Assembly: GCF_014196765.1 (NCBI RefSeq)
Contig: NZ_JACIEE010000012.1
Location: 62,001-126,000, forward strand
From: Mycoplana azooxidifex
GTDB taxonomy: Bacteria; Pseudomonadota; Alphaproteobacteria; Rhizobiales; Rhizobiaceae
Length of the DNA: 64,000 nucleotides
Reading direction: 5' to 3'
Below, one piece after another: positions 8,408 to 16,938 of this stretch; the first letter of the stretch is position 1, and every line of letters begins with the position of its first letter. Position numbers and translations under genes: made by a program. Under the pieces are notes generated by a model. That model ran no database searches. It was not told the DNA's origin and saw only the letters and a list, made by a program, of their open reading frames with translations.

Positions 8408-9447
8408 TGTCCGATATCAGTCGCAACGATCTGGCCCGCTCGATCATGCGTGGCCGCACGTCGCAGCACGTTCTGGATCGGGCTAAGGCGCTCGAGGAGG
8501 TTGCCGCCGTTTATGTGATGTCCGATAACGATCGGAAAATGACGATGGAGCTCGAGCTGATCGTCGCGGACATGCTCAACCAGCATTCGTTCGAGGGATA
8601 CGCCGTCGCCGTCACCGGGCCTTCGGGATCGGGGAAGAGCACCCTGGTCAACACGTCGCTCGACGAAATGGACGAGTTCCAGCCTGTCGATGACGGTTAC
8701 GGCAACGAGGTCCAGTTCTGCCTGCGGGTATCGACACCCTCATCGTGCTCCACGAAGGACCTCGGCATCGCGATCCTCCGCGCTTCCGGCTATCCCCTCG
8801 CCAAGCCACCGAACGAGGGAGAGATCTGGAACGTCGTGAAGAACCGTTTGCGCGCCAAAATGCACAAGGTGCTTTTTCTCGACGAGTTTCAACATGCTCT
8901 CAAGAAGCCCGGAGCCAAGGGAGCGGAACATCTGGCAAACCAGATCAAGCTCCTTATGCAGGACAAGGAGTGGCCGTTGTGGCTGATCATCGCCGGTATG
9001 CCGGATGTCATGGAGTTCGTGAACCGGGACGAATGGCAGCAGATGGATCGTCGCACGCGCGAAGTTCCGCTCGACGCGCTAACGGGCAGCCCCGAAACGA
9101 TCGAAAATACGAAGAATATGATCGGACAACTGACCGACGCGGCAGGGCTGAGATTGAGCGCGCACACCACCGACGAGTTCATCCTGAGGCTGCAGCATGG
9201 AGCTCTGTGGCGCTTTGGGCTGTCGATCCAGCTTACAAAGATGTCGATCGAGGTGGCACTTTGGGACGACGGGAATGAGGGCACGATGAAACACGAGCAT
9301 TTCGTGGAAGGCTACAAGAGGCTCTCCCGTTGCACCCGCGAGAGCAATGTTTTCCTCTCGCCGGACTGGCGGCGCATCACGCGCGAGGTGTCACGAAACG
9401 GCTCCCTCACGCGGACGTTTAAGATGGCCGAGACGCCGAGGCTCTAA
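8407..9447 (+). CDS. tnsC: TnsC/TniB-family AAA+ ATPase, 346 aa
   Basis: Walker A is GPSGSGKST at residues 71-79 and Walker B is VLFLDE at 155-160. The protein is the ATP-dependent matchmaker that carries the target signal from TniQ to the TnsA/TnsB transposase. The ATG shares one base with the tnsB stop (TGATG), so the two are translationally coupled; a GTG one codon earlier is the alternative. Its length is close to TniB/TnsC proteins of Tn5053-like and Tn7-like elements and shorter than the classical Tn7 TnsC. Confidence 0.88.
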   Translation: MSDISRNDLARSIMRGRTSQHVLDRAKALEEVAAVYVMSDNDRKMTMELELIVADMLNQHSFEGYAVAVTGPSGSGKSTLVNTSLDEMDEFQPVDDGYGNEVQFCLRVSTPSSCSTKDLGIAILRASGYPLAKPPNEGEIWNVVKNRLRAKMHKVLFLDEFQHALKKPGAKGAEHLANQIKLLMQDKEWPLWLIIAGMPDVMEFVNRDEWQQMDRRTREVPLDALTGSPETIENTKNMIGQLTDAAGLRLSAHTTDEFILRLQHGALWRFGLSIQLTKMSIEVALWDDGNEGTMKHEHFVEGYKRLSRCTRESNVFLSPDWRRITREVSRNGSLTRTFKMAETPRL

Positions 9448-9688
9448 GCTGGCCGGTCGGAGACAGGTCGCGCCAGGGCAATGCGCCTTGCGCTCTCGGT
9501 GGCCGAGAATACCAACACCGCACGCATGTCGCCGACAGGCGGGCCGAATGGGAAAACAGCTACATGACGGTCCTTCGTCGCATCTCCGCAAAGCGTCCGA
9601 TGGTCGCGCACGGTTGTGCGCGCGCGCTTTCGTCTTCGCACCGCGCCGCTGGCCCGCGGACGGTGTTAGCGGGCCAGGCGGTCCGAAA

Positions 9689-11509
9689 ATGAGCGCGATG
9701 TTGCGCGTGCCGTTCCACGACGACGAGACGCTGGCGAGCTTCCTCTCCAGGATGGCGCGGGTCAATGGCCGGAACACGCTATCCGGTTTCCTGAAGGATT
9801 TCGCGCTCAGCCCTCTCAGGGTCCACCATGGCGATAGAGCTGAACTGGACAAGCTTTCACACGTCACCGGCATTCCTGCCGAAGTGCTCTACTCGCGCGC
9901 CGTCAGGGTGAAAGGCACCGTCACCGAATATCGGGGCGAGACCTTCCATCGACTTGCCATAGAGCGCACGAGGCTTCGGGTCTGCTCGCATTGCCTGCAG
10001 GAAGACGAGCGGAACAGCTCGTGCAAGCCAGGAACGCGAATGTATGCCCGGGCGGTTTGGATGGTCCCTGCGGTGGTGTCATGCCCGCGCCATGACCGGA
10101 CCTTCACGGCAGTCGCCGTCAACTTCGACGGCATACCGGATCTGTACCGCACGCTTGAAAAGGCCCAACGCGAAATAGCCGACGGGCTGACGACATCCTC
10201 GGAGCTTTCGTCGACGGCATTCGAAAAGTTCGTGGAGCGACGTTTGTCGGGCTTGCGCAGGGACGGCGAACTCCTCGACGGCGCTTCCCTGCAGACGGCG
10301 ATCGACCTGTGCCAGATTTTCGGGTTCGCGTCTGTCCACGGTCGGAAATTCCACGTGAGAGGCGCGTCCAACGACACCCTCAGTGTCGCCAGCCAACTGG
10401 GGTTCGACGCTCTCGGGCGAGGCAGGGAAGGCGTCTTCGCAATACTGGATAGGCTCGCGGCGCAAAAATCGGAAAGCAGTATCAGGGGCGGTTTCGCCAT
10501 CTACGGAAACCTGTATTTTCTCCTGACCAGACCCACCCGAGGAACCGAATACGACCGGGTCAGGGAACTGGTGCGTGAGCATGCGGCCAGAGCCGTAGCC
10601 ACTCTGCCCGCAGCCCGGATTTTCGGGAAGGTCGGCGATACGGGGACGGTGAACATGAACGCCTTGGTTCGGAAGGCACGCGTTCATCCCACGACGGTCG
10701 CCAGATATCTTCAACAAAACTCCTCGGTCGAAGAGATGGACAAGCCGGAGTTCGGTCAGTTCGTGGATGCCGCTACTGCATCCAGAGCAGTGGCGGACCT
10801 ATCTGATACGATCCTCATGCCCGCCGTCAGCGAAATACTCGGATGGAATATCCACGATTGCCGCCGGCTGGCCGAAATGGAAATCCTTCCGGCCGCTGTC
10901 AAGCGCGATATGAAGGGTTACGGCTTGAAGCAGAGATATTCGCCGACACTCGCGATCGCCCTGAAGGAAAGTCTGATCTCGCGGGCGAACTACAATCCCA
11001 GTCAGCTGCAGTCACTCAGGGCGTTGCGACTCAGCATAGTTTCCGGTCACGATGATGTCTTGAAGGCAGTATTCGACGGTCGGCTCAGACACATGGCATA
11101 TGCTGAACACCGGTCGATTCTGGATGCCGTCCAGGTAGACCTGTGGGAGGTGATCCGGCACTGCGCGGAAGTGACCTTGTCTCCGAAGGCCATCAACAGG
11201 CTTCTCGGCTTCGAGCGTCTCACCTTTCTCAGGCTATTGGAGATCGGAGCGTTTTCGAACGCAACACCGGGAACGACCGTATCCATCAAGGCTGATGACG
11301 TCGTGTCGTTTGACAGTGCCTACATCACGTCTGCGCGAGTCAAAAGGGAGCATATGCTTCGTCGAGGCGATTTCGATGCCATGATGGATATCAACGACAT
11401 TGACCCGGCATTCCCGCTGGACGAAGTCGGGCAGATGATACTGCGTCGTCTGGACATCCCGCGTCTATTGTCCGCTGGCCCGAAGCCAATCCGCATGCGC
11501 GCCAATTGA
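9689..11509 (+). CDS. tniQ: second TniQ-family target-selection protein, 606 aa
   Basis: It starts MSAMLRVPFHDDETLASFLS and shares with the first TniQ the TniQ-domain zinc ligands CSHC (residues 99-102) and CPRH (132-135). Beyond about residue 160 the two diverge, as expected if they recognise different targets. The start follows tnsC by 241 bases, and an in-frame extension back to 9347 is rejected because it is Arg-rich and overlaps tnsC. A degenerate half-palindrome (GCGTC at 9593) lies 93 bases upstream, comparable to the operator copies. Dual TniQ proteins are known from Tn7-like elements that have two targeting routes; which route this one serves is unknown. Confidence 0.85.
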   Translation: MSAMLRVPFHDDETLASFLSRMARVNGRNTLSGFLKDFALSPLRVHHGDRAELDKLSHVTGIPAEVLYSRAVRVKGTVTEYRGETFHRLAIERTRLRVCSHCLQEDERNSSCKPGTRMYARAVWMVPAVVSCPRHDRTFTAVAVNFDGIPDLYRTLEKAQREIADGLTTSSELSSTAFEKFVERRLSGLRRDGELLDGASLQTAIDLCQIFGFASVHGRKFHVRGASNDTLSVASQLGFDALGRGREGVFAILDRLAAQKSESSIRGGFAIYGNLYFLLTRPTRGTEYDRVRELVREHAARAVATLPAARIFGKVGDTGTVNMNALVRKARVHPTTVARYLQQNSSVEEMDKPEFGQFVDAATASRAVADLSDTILMPAVSEILGWNIHDCRRLAEMEILPAAVKRDMKGYGLKQRYSPTLAIALKESLISRANYNPSQLQSLRALRLSIVSGHDDVLKAVFDGRLRHMAYAEHRSILDAVQVDLWEVIRHCAEVTLSPKAINRLLGFERLTFLRLLEIGAFSNATPGTTVSIKADDVVSFDSAYITSARVKREHMLRRGDFDAMMDINDIDPAFPLDEVGQMILRRLDIPRLLSAGPKPIRMRAN

Positions 11510-11561
11510 CACCAGGCTAGATTGAACGGCATGGTCGAAGCCCCGGCCGTTGGCTGCCGCC

Positions 11562-11578
11562 GAGGGGACGCGCCCCTC
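11562..11578. terminator. hairpin between convergent tniQ and DUF3800 genes
   Basis: GAGGGG-ACGCG-CCCCTC forms a 6-bp GC stem in the short gap between two convergent genes. There is no T-run, so this is a candidate bidirectional terminator only. Confidence 0.35.
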
Positions 11579-11584
11579 TCCCGC

Positions 11585-12664
11585 TCACTCCATGCCCGAA
11601 CGAGTTCCGGAGGCCCTGCTCCGCATCGCCTCGATCATCCGGTCTAGCGCGTCCGGCCCCTTCGCGCTGCTGGGCGGTCCGGTGACGAAGTCCCTGTCGG
11701 GACCAAGGGGGAAAACGGTAAGTTCGCATAAACCGGCGTCGAATGCCGCACGGAAAAAGCGCCGGAAGTCCGGATCTCGATTGGAGGCCCTACTCAGAAA
11801 CCCCGCGACAAGATTGCAGAGCTGGAGCGAGGCGCACTCGTGACTCCGCGCGCTGCTTACGGATCTGACTGGAAGCGGCAAGTTGAGGGTCTTCGTGCCG
11901 AAAAGTATTTCGGACGGCGCGATCGTCTTGTCGATCATGCGCAGCCATCGGTCCTCCCGCTCGAAGAAATGGATGCTTTCGTCGTGGACGATGTCGAAGG
12001 GCTCAGCGATCATGTCCTGCCAGAAATCTACGCATTGCAGGACGGCGGTAACGTGGATGTCGTTGGTGTCTCTGAACGAGGGGAGGTCGTTGAGTTCGTC
12101 AAATTCAATGGCTCCCGCTTCCATGAGGCCGATATAGTCTCGCGCCTTTTCGGGAATACCACGTAGTCCAGCGAAGGCAGCTTGTAGCTGGTTCAGAGTC
12201 TCCGCGTCGGGCTTGCGCGCGAACGCGTTTTAGGTTTGAAGCAGCATGTCGACTGAGGTCTGGTCTTCGATGTCCGCGAATACCGCCATCATGGTGTTTG
12301 CGAATCGCCGCGCGTATCCGTCGGTGTAGAAATCGTAACCTCTGGAATGCAGGAGAGGCTCCACGATGTTGTCCACCATCTTGCCGACGATAGCGAACCT
12401 CTTGTCGATCTGGCTACCGCAGAAACTGTTCGGGCGCTTTCCGATTTCCCTGGCGAACTCTATGAGGCCGGGGCGGCTTCGTGGCTGCTTGAACAGACGT
12501 TTCGACTTGAGTTCGTCTCCGGCGTGTCGGGGAAAGCAAGTGGCGATAATGTCGGCCGCTTCGCCAGCCTCGATATCCGTGCTGCCGATTGTGAAAAACG
12601 GTTGGTCGCGGTCGAAGAGGTTCGCCCCCGTCTGGCCGCTTTCGTCGAAATAGACAGCTTTCAT
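11585..12664 (-). pseudogene. DUF3800 protein gene interrupted by one in-frame stop
   Basis: The start region MKAVYFDESGQTGANLF is the DUF3800 signature (aromatic-DESG). Reading continues to LLQT, where TAA at 12230-12232 interrupts. The same frame then resumes without any shift (NAFARKPDAETLNQLQAAF) through the typical late segment LQLCNLVAGFLSR to a stop at 11585. A single base change therefore separates a 359-aa gene into two parts. DUF3800 proteins are common on mobile elements and near defence genes, with unknown function. Here it is cargo of the Tn7-like element, convergent with tniQ. Sequencing error is possible. Confidence 0.75.
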
Positions 12665-12888
12665 TTTCTATTCCACGTTGGCTGCGGGCTGTTGGTACGT
12701 GAGAGAGCCCGCGCGGATTCGACTATCATGCCCGCGATCGGATTTACGGCACGGACAAAGCCGAATCAGCTATTAAAGTTATTGTTGAATTAATCTTAAA
12801 TTGGCGAGATCAGGTGCGAAAACACTTGGTCGATGCGACGCTTTTGAGCGGCGGAAAGCGCAATAGAATCAACACGAGGGCAAATTTG

Positions 12889-12974
12889 GGACATCTTAGT
12901 GCCGATTTCGGGACGGATAGGAATGAATTCCTCTTCATAACCCCTTGATTTAATTGATAGTCACTGGACATCTT
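12889..12974. repeat. candidate transposon right-end repeats (GGACATCTT twice)
   Basis: GGACATCTT occurs at 12889-12897 and 12966-12974, 77 bases apart, with a related TTTCGGGAC at about 12906-12914. The region (12665-13017) is AT-rich, has no gene, and lies between the last transposon cargo gene and a truncated host gene. This is where TnsB-binding repeats would be expected. I could not find matching copies at the left side. Confidence 0.3.
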
Positions 12975-13017
12975 TGTTGAGTTTCTACACATGTGAATCG
13001 CTGTCAACGTCGCCACT

Positions 13018-13545
13018 TCGCTCGGCCGCGGCCGATCTACTCGACGCACGAGGAAGCTACTATCATCAACGCCTCGTCGAGGTGCTCGGGCAAGAGAATG
13101 CAGGCAGCCTCGTGTATCCTACCCGGGAGATAGAAGATCTCGCCGAAGTTGACCTCGGCGACCGTCTGGTCCGGATCACCGCGCACCGGACCGCGCATAC
13201 GGATTGCGACCTGTCGATGCTCGATACATCCACGGGAACGCTGTTTCCTTCGGATCTGCTTTTCGTCGGCCGCATTCCCTCCCTGGATGGAAGCTTGCCC
13301 GGATGGCTGGCCGAAGCCGAACGGCTTGCAAAGCTTGGTGCTGCCCGTGCAGTGCCGGGACATGGACCGGCAATGGTGGAGTTCGAGCCGGCCATGGCAA
13401 TACAGCGGCGCTATCTGACGACCCTCCAGGACGAGACGCGCACGGCGATAGCGGAGGGCGTTGCGATCGACGAGGCCAGCCGAACGGTCGCCGCGAAAGC
13501 AGCCGAAAGCTGGGCGCTGGTCGAGCTCGGGGATAGCCGCACGTT
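13018..13545 (+). pseudogene. MBL-fold metallohydrolase fragment (quinoprotein-relay type)
   Basis: The frame encodes the C-terminal half of a metallo-beta-lactamase-fold hydrolase: TAHTDCDLS, GTLFPSDLLFVGRIPSLDG, and the late zinc motif RAVPGHGP. The N-terminal HxHxDH part is missing, because the frame begins abruptly after the candidate transposon end. After about 13540 the frame runs antisense into an AcoR-like fragment, so the C-terminus is also lost. The IPSLDGSLPGWL pattern resembles the zinc hydrolases associated with PQQ dehydrogenases. It is non-functional as it stands. Confidence 0.65.
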
Positions 13546-14250
13546 GATCGCGACGAAGCCGCCCGTCAGGCCGCTGCCCTCGTGGATCGCGCGCACGAGG
13601 TGCTCCTTGCCCGATCCGGTTTCCCCCTGGATCAGTACCGGCAGCGCCGTACGTGCGAGCTTGGCAACTTTCGCCTGCAAGGCGACGATCTCCGGGGTGT
13701 CACCACCGAGCCGACGGATCGCCTGGGGGATCTCGCCGTGCACCCAGGCGGAGGCGCGACGCTGGGTCTGCGGTTCGATCGCATGCGCAAACAGCGCGTT
13801 GCCGTCTCGGGCGAAGACCAGCCGGTCCTGCGTCGGTCGGCGCCGTGTCAACTCGGACAGGCCATCGACCTCGAGGTTCAGAAACTTCGACACGGGCTGA
13901 CCGATCAGGCTTGCCGGCGTGCGCCAGTCCGCGCCGCCCGCCCGGGCGAGGATCTGCGCCCCTCCATGCGTGATGCCGATGATGCGGCCGCCGCCGAGAT
14001 CGCCGCCTCGGGATCGACATCCAGGAATTCCGGCGAACGCGAGAAGCGCAAAACCCATTCGTGGCGTGTCTGCGCCATCAGGTTCGCGAGTTCGATCCGC
14101 CGTACCGTGGCACCGACGAGATGGCGTGCCAGGCTCTGGCTGGCCTTGAGGATCGGCGAACTCAGCAGGGAGATGTCGAGCACGGCCGCAAGTTCGCCCG
14201 TCGTGTCGTAGATCGGAGCGGCCGTACAGGAGAGTGCCTCTAGAATCTAT
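13546..14250 (-). pseudogene. AcoR-like sigma-54-dependent activator fragment
   Basis: Two reading frames together give an internal part of an AcoR-type regulator. A GAF-type end (CTAAPIYDTTGELAAVLDIS) is followed, after a frameshift near 14000, by GGGRIIGITHGGAQILARAG. Then comes a central domain starting IPQAIRRLGGDTPEIVALQA with Walker A GETGSGKE and GGFVAIN. A further frame change follows at about 13550, where it meets the metallohydrolase remnant. Both the N-terminus and most of the AAA+ and Fis-type HTH domains are missing. AcoR proteins activate alcohol, acetoin or quinoprotein operons, consistent with the neighbouring remnant. Confidence 0.7.
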
Positions 14251-14295
14251 CTTTCCGCACAGTCGACATACCTGAGCGTAACAAGGAGCGGGACG

Positions 14296-15102
14296 TCAGA
14301 GCTTAAAGAAGCTCGCCATCAATTCGAGCTGCTGTTCCAACATCGGCTTGCCGGGATGTGTGCGGCAGCCCTTTTCGCCGGCTGCGGCCAGAAGAGGAGT
14401 GGTCTCCGGCTCCATGATGACCTCGGCGACGATCATGCCGGGTGCGAGGCCTGCCGCGTCGAGCGGCAGCGGATCGCCGGGCTTCATGCCGAGCGAAGTG
14501 CCGTTGATCACGATGTCATGACCCGCCGGATCAGTTGTGCCGACGCTGACGGAGGCGTCGGGCGCATGGCTGCGGATCCGGTCGCAGAGATCTTGCGCCT
14601 TGTCCGACGTGCGGTTCGCCAGTGTCAGGTGAGCGATGCTGGCCTCCACTAGAGCGAAGGCGATGGCGCTCGCCGCCCCGCCGGCACCGACGAGATAGAC
14701 CCGCTTGCCTTCGACGGAAATACCCTTGGATCCGAGCCCGGCGACGAAGCCCACCCCATCCAGCATGTCACCGACGAGCCGGCCGTCATCCTCGCGGCGG
14801 ATGACGTTGACCGCGCCCATCATCCGGGCGCGCGAGCTGATCTCGTCGCAAATGCCCGCCATTGCACCCTTGTGCGGCACCGTGACGATCCCCCCATCGA
14901 AGCTCTTCAGGGTGCGGAGCGAAACGGCAAAGGCCACAAGGTGCTCCGGCGCGACCTGGAAGGGCACCATGACCGCATCCCGCGCACGCCGGATGGCGAT
15001 GGCATTGATGCCGGGCGGCGCCTTCACATGGCCGATCGGATCGGCGAGGATGGCGAGAACGCGGGTCTTGCCGGTGATGGTGGTGAGGTCGCGACCCGTC
15101 AT
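14296..15102 (-). CDS. shikimate dehydrogenase-family oxidoreductase, 268 aa
   Basis: An AroE-fold NAD(P)-dependent dehydrogenase. The catalytic Lys is in IVTVPHKGAM, the Asp in GDMLDGVGF, and the nucleotide loop is VGAGGAASA. The canonical substrate loop of AroE (HSxSPxxHN) is instead GHVKAPPGINA, so the Ser residues that hold the shikimate carboxylate are lost. The true substrate is therefore probably another hydroxy acid, not shikimate. It follows the DapA-like gene by three bases and is the last gene of the ABC transporter operon. A catabolic role alongside that operon is inferred from context. Confidence 0.8.
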   Translation of the reverse strand: MTGRDLTTITGKTRVLAILADPIGHVKAPPGINAIAIRRARDAVMVPFQVAPEHLVAFAVSLRTLKSFDGGIVTVPHKGAMAGICDEISSRARMMGAVNVIRREDDGRLVGDMLDGVGFVAGLGSKGISVEGKRVYLVGAGGAASAIAFALVEASIAHLTLANRTSDKAQDLCDRIRSHAPDASVSVGTTDPAGHDIVINGTSLGMKPGDPLPLDAAGLAPGMIVAEVIMEPETTPLLAAAGEKGCRTHPGKPMLEQQLELMASFFKL

Positions 15103-15105
15103 GGC

Positions 15106-16035
15106 CTACTTGGCCCAGGTGAGCGCGAGCGGGTTCACCTCGCGTGCCAGTTCCAGGAGGCCCGCACGCGTCTCCGGATGGACCGGCTCCAGCGGATGGC
15201 GCACGGCGTCCGAGCCGATCACGCGGCCCTCGGCCATGACGATTTTAGCGGCGCGAAGGCCGCACTGGCGGTTCTCGTAGTTGACCAGCGGCAGGATGCG
15301 CTGGTAGGCGGCGGCGGCAAGATCGCGCCGGCCGGCCGCGTGATGCTCGATCACCGGGCGGATGAGGTCGGGGAGCAGCGCACTCGACATGACGCCCGTC
15401 GCGCCGGCATCGAGGTCGGCCATCAGCGTGATCGCCTCCTCGCCGTCGAACGGGCCCTTGATCAACTCGCCGCCGGCGGCGATCAGCGCGCGCAGCTTGC
15501 CCGCCGTGCCGGGCACCTCGATCTTGAAATAGCGCACCAGCGGCAGTTCGCGCGCCAGCTTCACGAGGAAGGGCACGGAGAGATGCACGCCGGAGAGCGG
15601 GGCGTCCTGCACCATGATCGGAATGCCGGCGGCGTCCTGGATACGGGCGAAATGATCGAAAATCGCCTGTTCATCGACGCGCAGTGCGCCGGCGCCATGG
15701 TAGGGAGGCATCATCATCAACAGGCTGGCGCCGTGTTCGCGGGCATGGGCGGCACGCTCGGCGGCAATGCGCGTGGAGAAGTGGCTGCACGTCACCATGA
15801 CCGGCACGCGGCCGGCGACGTGGGCAAGGCTGTCTTCGGTGAGGATACGGCGCTCCTCGTCGGTCAGGAGGAATTGTTCGGAATAGTTGGCAAGCAGGCA
15901 GATGCCGTCCACACCCTGGTCGATCATGCAGTCGAGGACGCGGCGCTGACCCTCAAGGTCGATATCGCCATTGTCATGGAACGGCGTCGGTGCAACGGGA
16001 AACAATCCGCGGTAGGGCGTACGGTCGGCGGTCAT
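15106..16035 (-). CDS. DapA-family (dihydrodipicolinate synthase-like) lyase, 309 aa
   Basis: A class I aldolase-type TIM barrel. The Schiff-base Lys is in VRYFKIEVPGT. The family strand that normally reads (I/V)-x-YNxP is MVQDAP here, so the usual catalytic Tyr is missing at that place. This favours a keto-acid aldolase or dehydratase acting on sugar-derived 2-keto-3-deoxy acids, not lysine synthesis. It sits directly downstream of an amino-acid-type ABC binding protein and three bases before the AroE-like gene, which suggests the three act on one imported compound. The exact substrate cannot be read from the sequence. Confidence 0.78.
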   Translation of the reverse strand: MTADRTPYRGLFPVAPTPFHDNGDIDLEGQRRVLDCMIDQGVDGICLLANYSEQFLLTDEERRILTEDSLAHVAGRVPVMVTCSHFSTRIAAERAAHAREHGASLLMMMPPYHGAGALRVDEQAIFDHFARIQDAAGIPIMVQDAPLSGVHLSVPFLVKLARELPLVRYFKIEVPGTAGKLRALIAAGGELIKGPFDGEEAITLMADLDAGATGVMSSALLPDLIRPVIEHHAAGRRDLAAAAYQRILPLVNYENRQCGLRAAKIVMAEGRVIGSDAVRHPLEPVHPETRAGLLELAREVNPLALTWAK

Positions 16036-16069
16036 GGTCTGTCCTGTACTGAAAACGATCTGGGGAGGC

Positions 16070-16094
16070 CCGGCGCGGGTTTTCCCCGCGCCGG
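16070..16094 (-). terminator. GC hairpin between binding-protein and DapA-like genes
   Basis: CCGGCGCGGG, loop TTTTC, CCCGCGCCGG: a perfect 10-bp stem just after the binding-protein stop codon. No T-run follows on the minus strand. Stems of this kind often stabilise the abundant binding-protein mRNA or attenuate the distal operon. Confidence 0.5.
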
Positions 16095-16102
16095 CAAACG
16101 GC

Positions 16103-16912
16103 TTATTCTTCCGGAATGGTCTTCGGCAGCGACTGGTGGAAATACTTCTCGTAGATCGTGTTCAGCTTGCCGTTTTCGAGGTTCTTGGCGACCCATTCGT
16201 CGACCCACGCCTTCAATTCGTCGTCGCCCTTACGTAGGCCGACGGCCATCGGATAGGCAGCCATGTCGATCTTGAGTTCTAGGTTAAGCGCCGGGTTCTG
16301 CTCGGCCACCTCGTTTGCTGTCGAGAGTGCGGCAGCGAGGATGTTCTGCTGGCCCGTCGCGACGGCGGTGTTCGTGGTTGCCTCGTCCTCATAGCGCACG
16401 ATATTGGCGTCGACGCCATTGTCCTTGACGAGGCGGGTCAACTCGATGTCGGCGGTGGTGCCACGCGCCACGGCGAGCGATTCACCGGCAAGATCGGCCG
16501 GCGCCTTGATGGCCGTTTCCTTGGACGCCGAGATGACGACCGGGATGACGCCGTAGGGCTTGGAATAATCGATGACCTTCTTGCGCTCGACAGTGATTGA
16601 GAACGAGGCGATTACCATGTCCACCTTGCGGCTGATCAGCGAGGGCACCCGGTTGGCACCGGAAACCGGTACGATTTCCAGCGGGACTCCCATGTCTTCG
16701 GCCAAGAGCTTGGCCGTCTCGACATCCGAGCCTGTTTCCTTCGCCTCGGAATCCAGCATGCCGTAGGGCGGGTGGCTGACATCGATGGCGACGATCACCT
16801 TGCCGCGTTCCTTGATCGTGGCGGGAACATCGGCCGCGCCGGCGGCGGTCGCGCCGAGGGCAAGGCCGATCGCGAGGCTTGCGGCCGTTGCGGCCAGTTT
16901 GAATTTCAACAT
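16103..16912 (-). CDS. amino-acid-type ABC transporter substrate-binding protein, 269 aa
   Basis: A family 3 solute-binding protein. The signal peptide is visible (hydrophobic LAATAASLAIGLALGATA, cleavage probably after AAGAA). Conserved segments include GKVIVAIDVSHPPYGM near the mature start, GSDVETAKLLAEDMGV, and VDMVIASFSITVERKKVIDYS, which is diagnostic of polar amino acid binders. It acts in the periplasm and delivers substrate to the permease pair at 17734-19068. The ATPase gene lies 26 bases upstream. The ligand could be an amino acid or a related carboxylate. Confidence 0.88.
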   Translation of the reverse strand: MLKFKLAATAASLAIGLALGATAAGAADVPATIKERGKVIVAIDVSHPPYGMLDSEAKETGSDVETAKLLAEDMGVPLEIVPVSGANRVPSLISRKVDMVIASFSITVERKKVIDYSKPYGVIPVVISASKETAIKAPADLAGESLAVARGTTADIELTRLVKDNGVDANIVRYEDEATTNTAVATGQQNILAAALSTANEVAEQNPALNLELKIDMAAYPMAVGLRKGDDELKAWVDEWVAKNLENGKLNTIYEKYFHQSLPKTIPEE

Positions 16913-16938
16913 GGTTTCTCCTCCTTGGGTTGGATGGT

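Larger units (their letters stand above)
1..12990. mobile_element. Tn7-like transposon core with TnsABC and two TniQ proteins (limits approximate)
   Basis: The segment carries a complete set of Tn7-type transposition genes: tniQ (1966-4068), tnsA (5097-5975), tnsB (5972-8407), tnsC (8407-9447) and a second tniQ (9689-11509), with likely cargo on both sides. The left end is not visible and may lie outside the window. The right end is placed loosely before about 13018, where a metallohydrolase reading frame begins abruptly without its N-terminal half. No Cas genes are present, so guide-RNA targeting is not indicated. In the Tn7 family, TniQ/TnsD proteins choose the target and TnsC bridges to the TnsA/TnsB transposase. 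The gene content is clear; the boundaries are inferred. Confidence 0.75.

Noticed and set aside
9347-9688. N-terminal extension of the second TniQ
   Set aside because: The extension overlaps tnsC, is Arg/Pro-rich, and the TniQ similarity begins exactly at 9689.
14872-16275. Long plus-strand frame opposite the AroE-like and DapA-like genes
   Set aside because: His/Arg/Gly-rich shadow of the minus-strand coding frames; typical high-GC antisense artefact.
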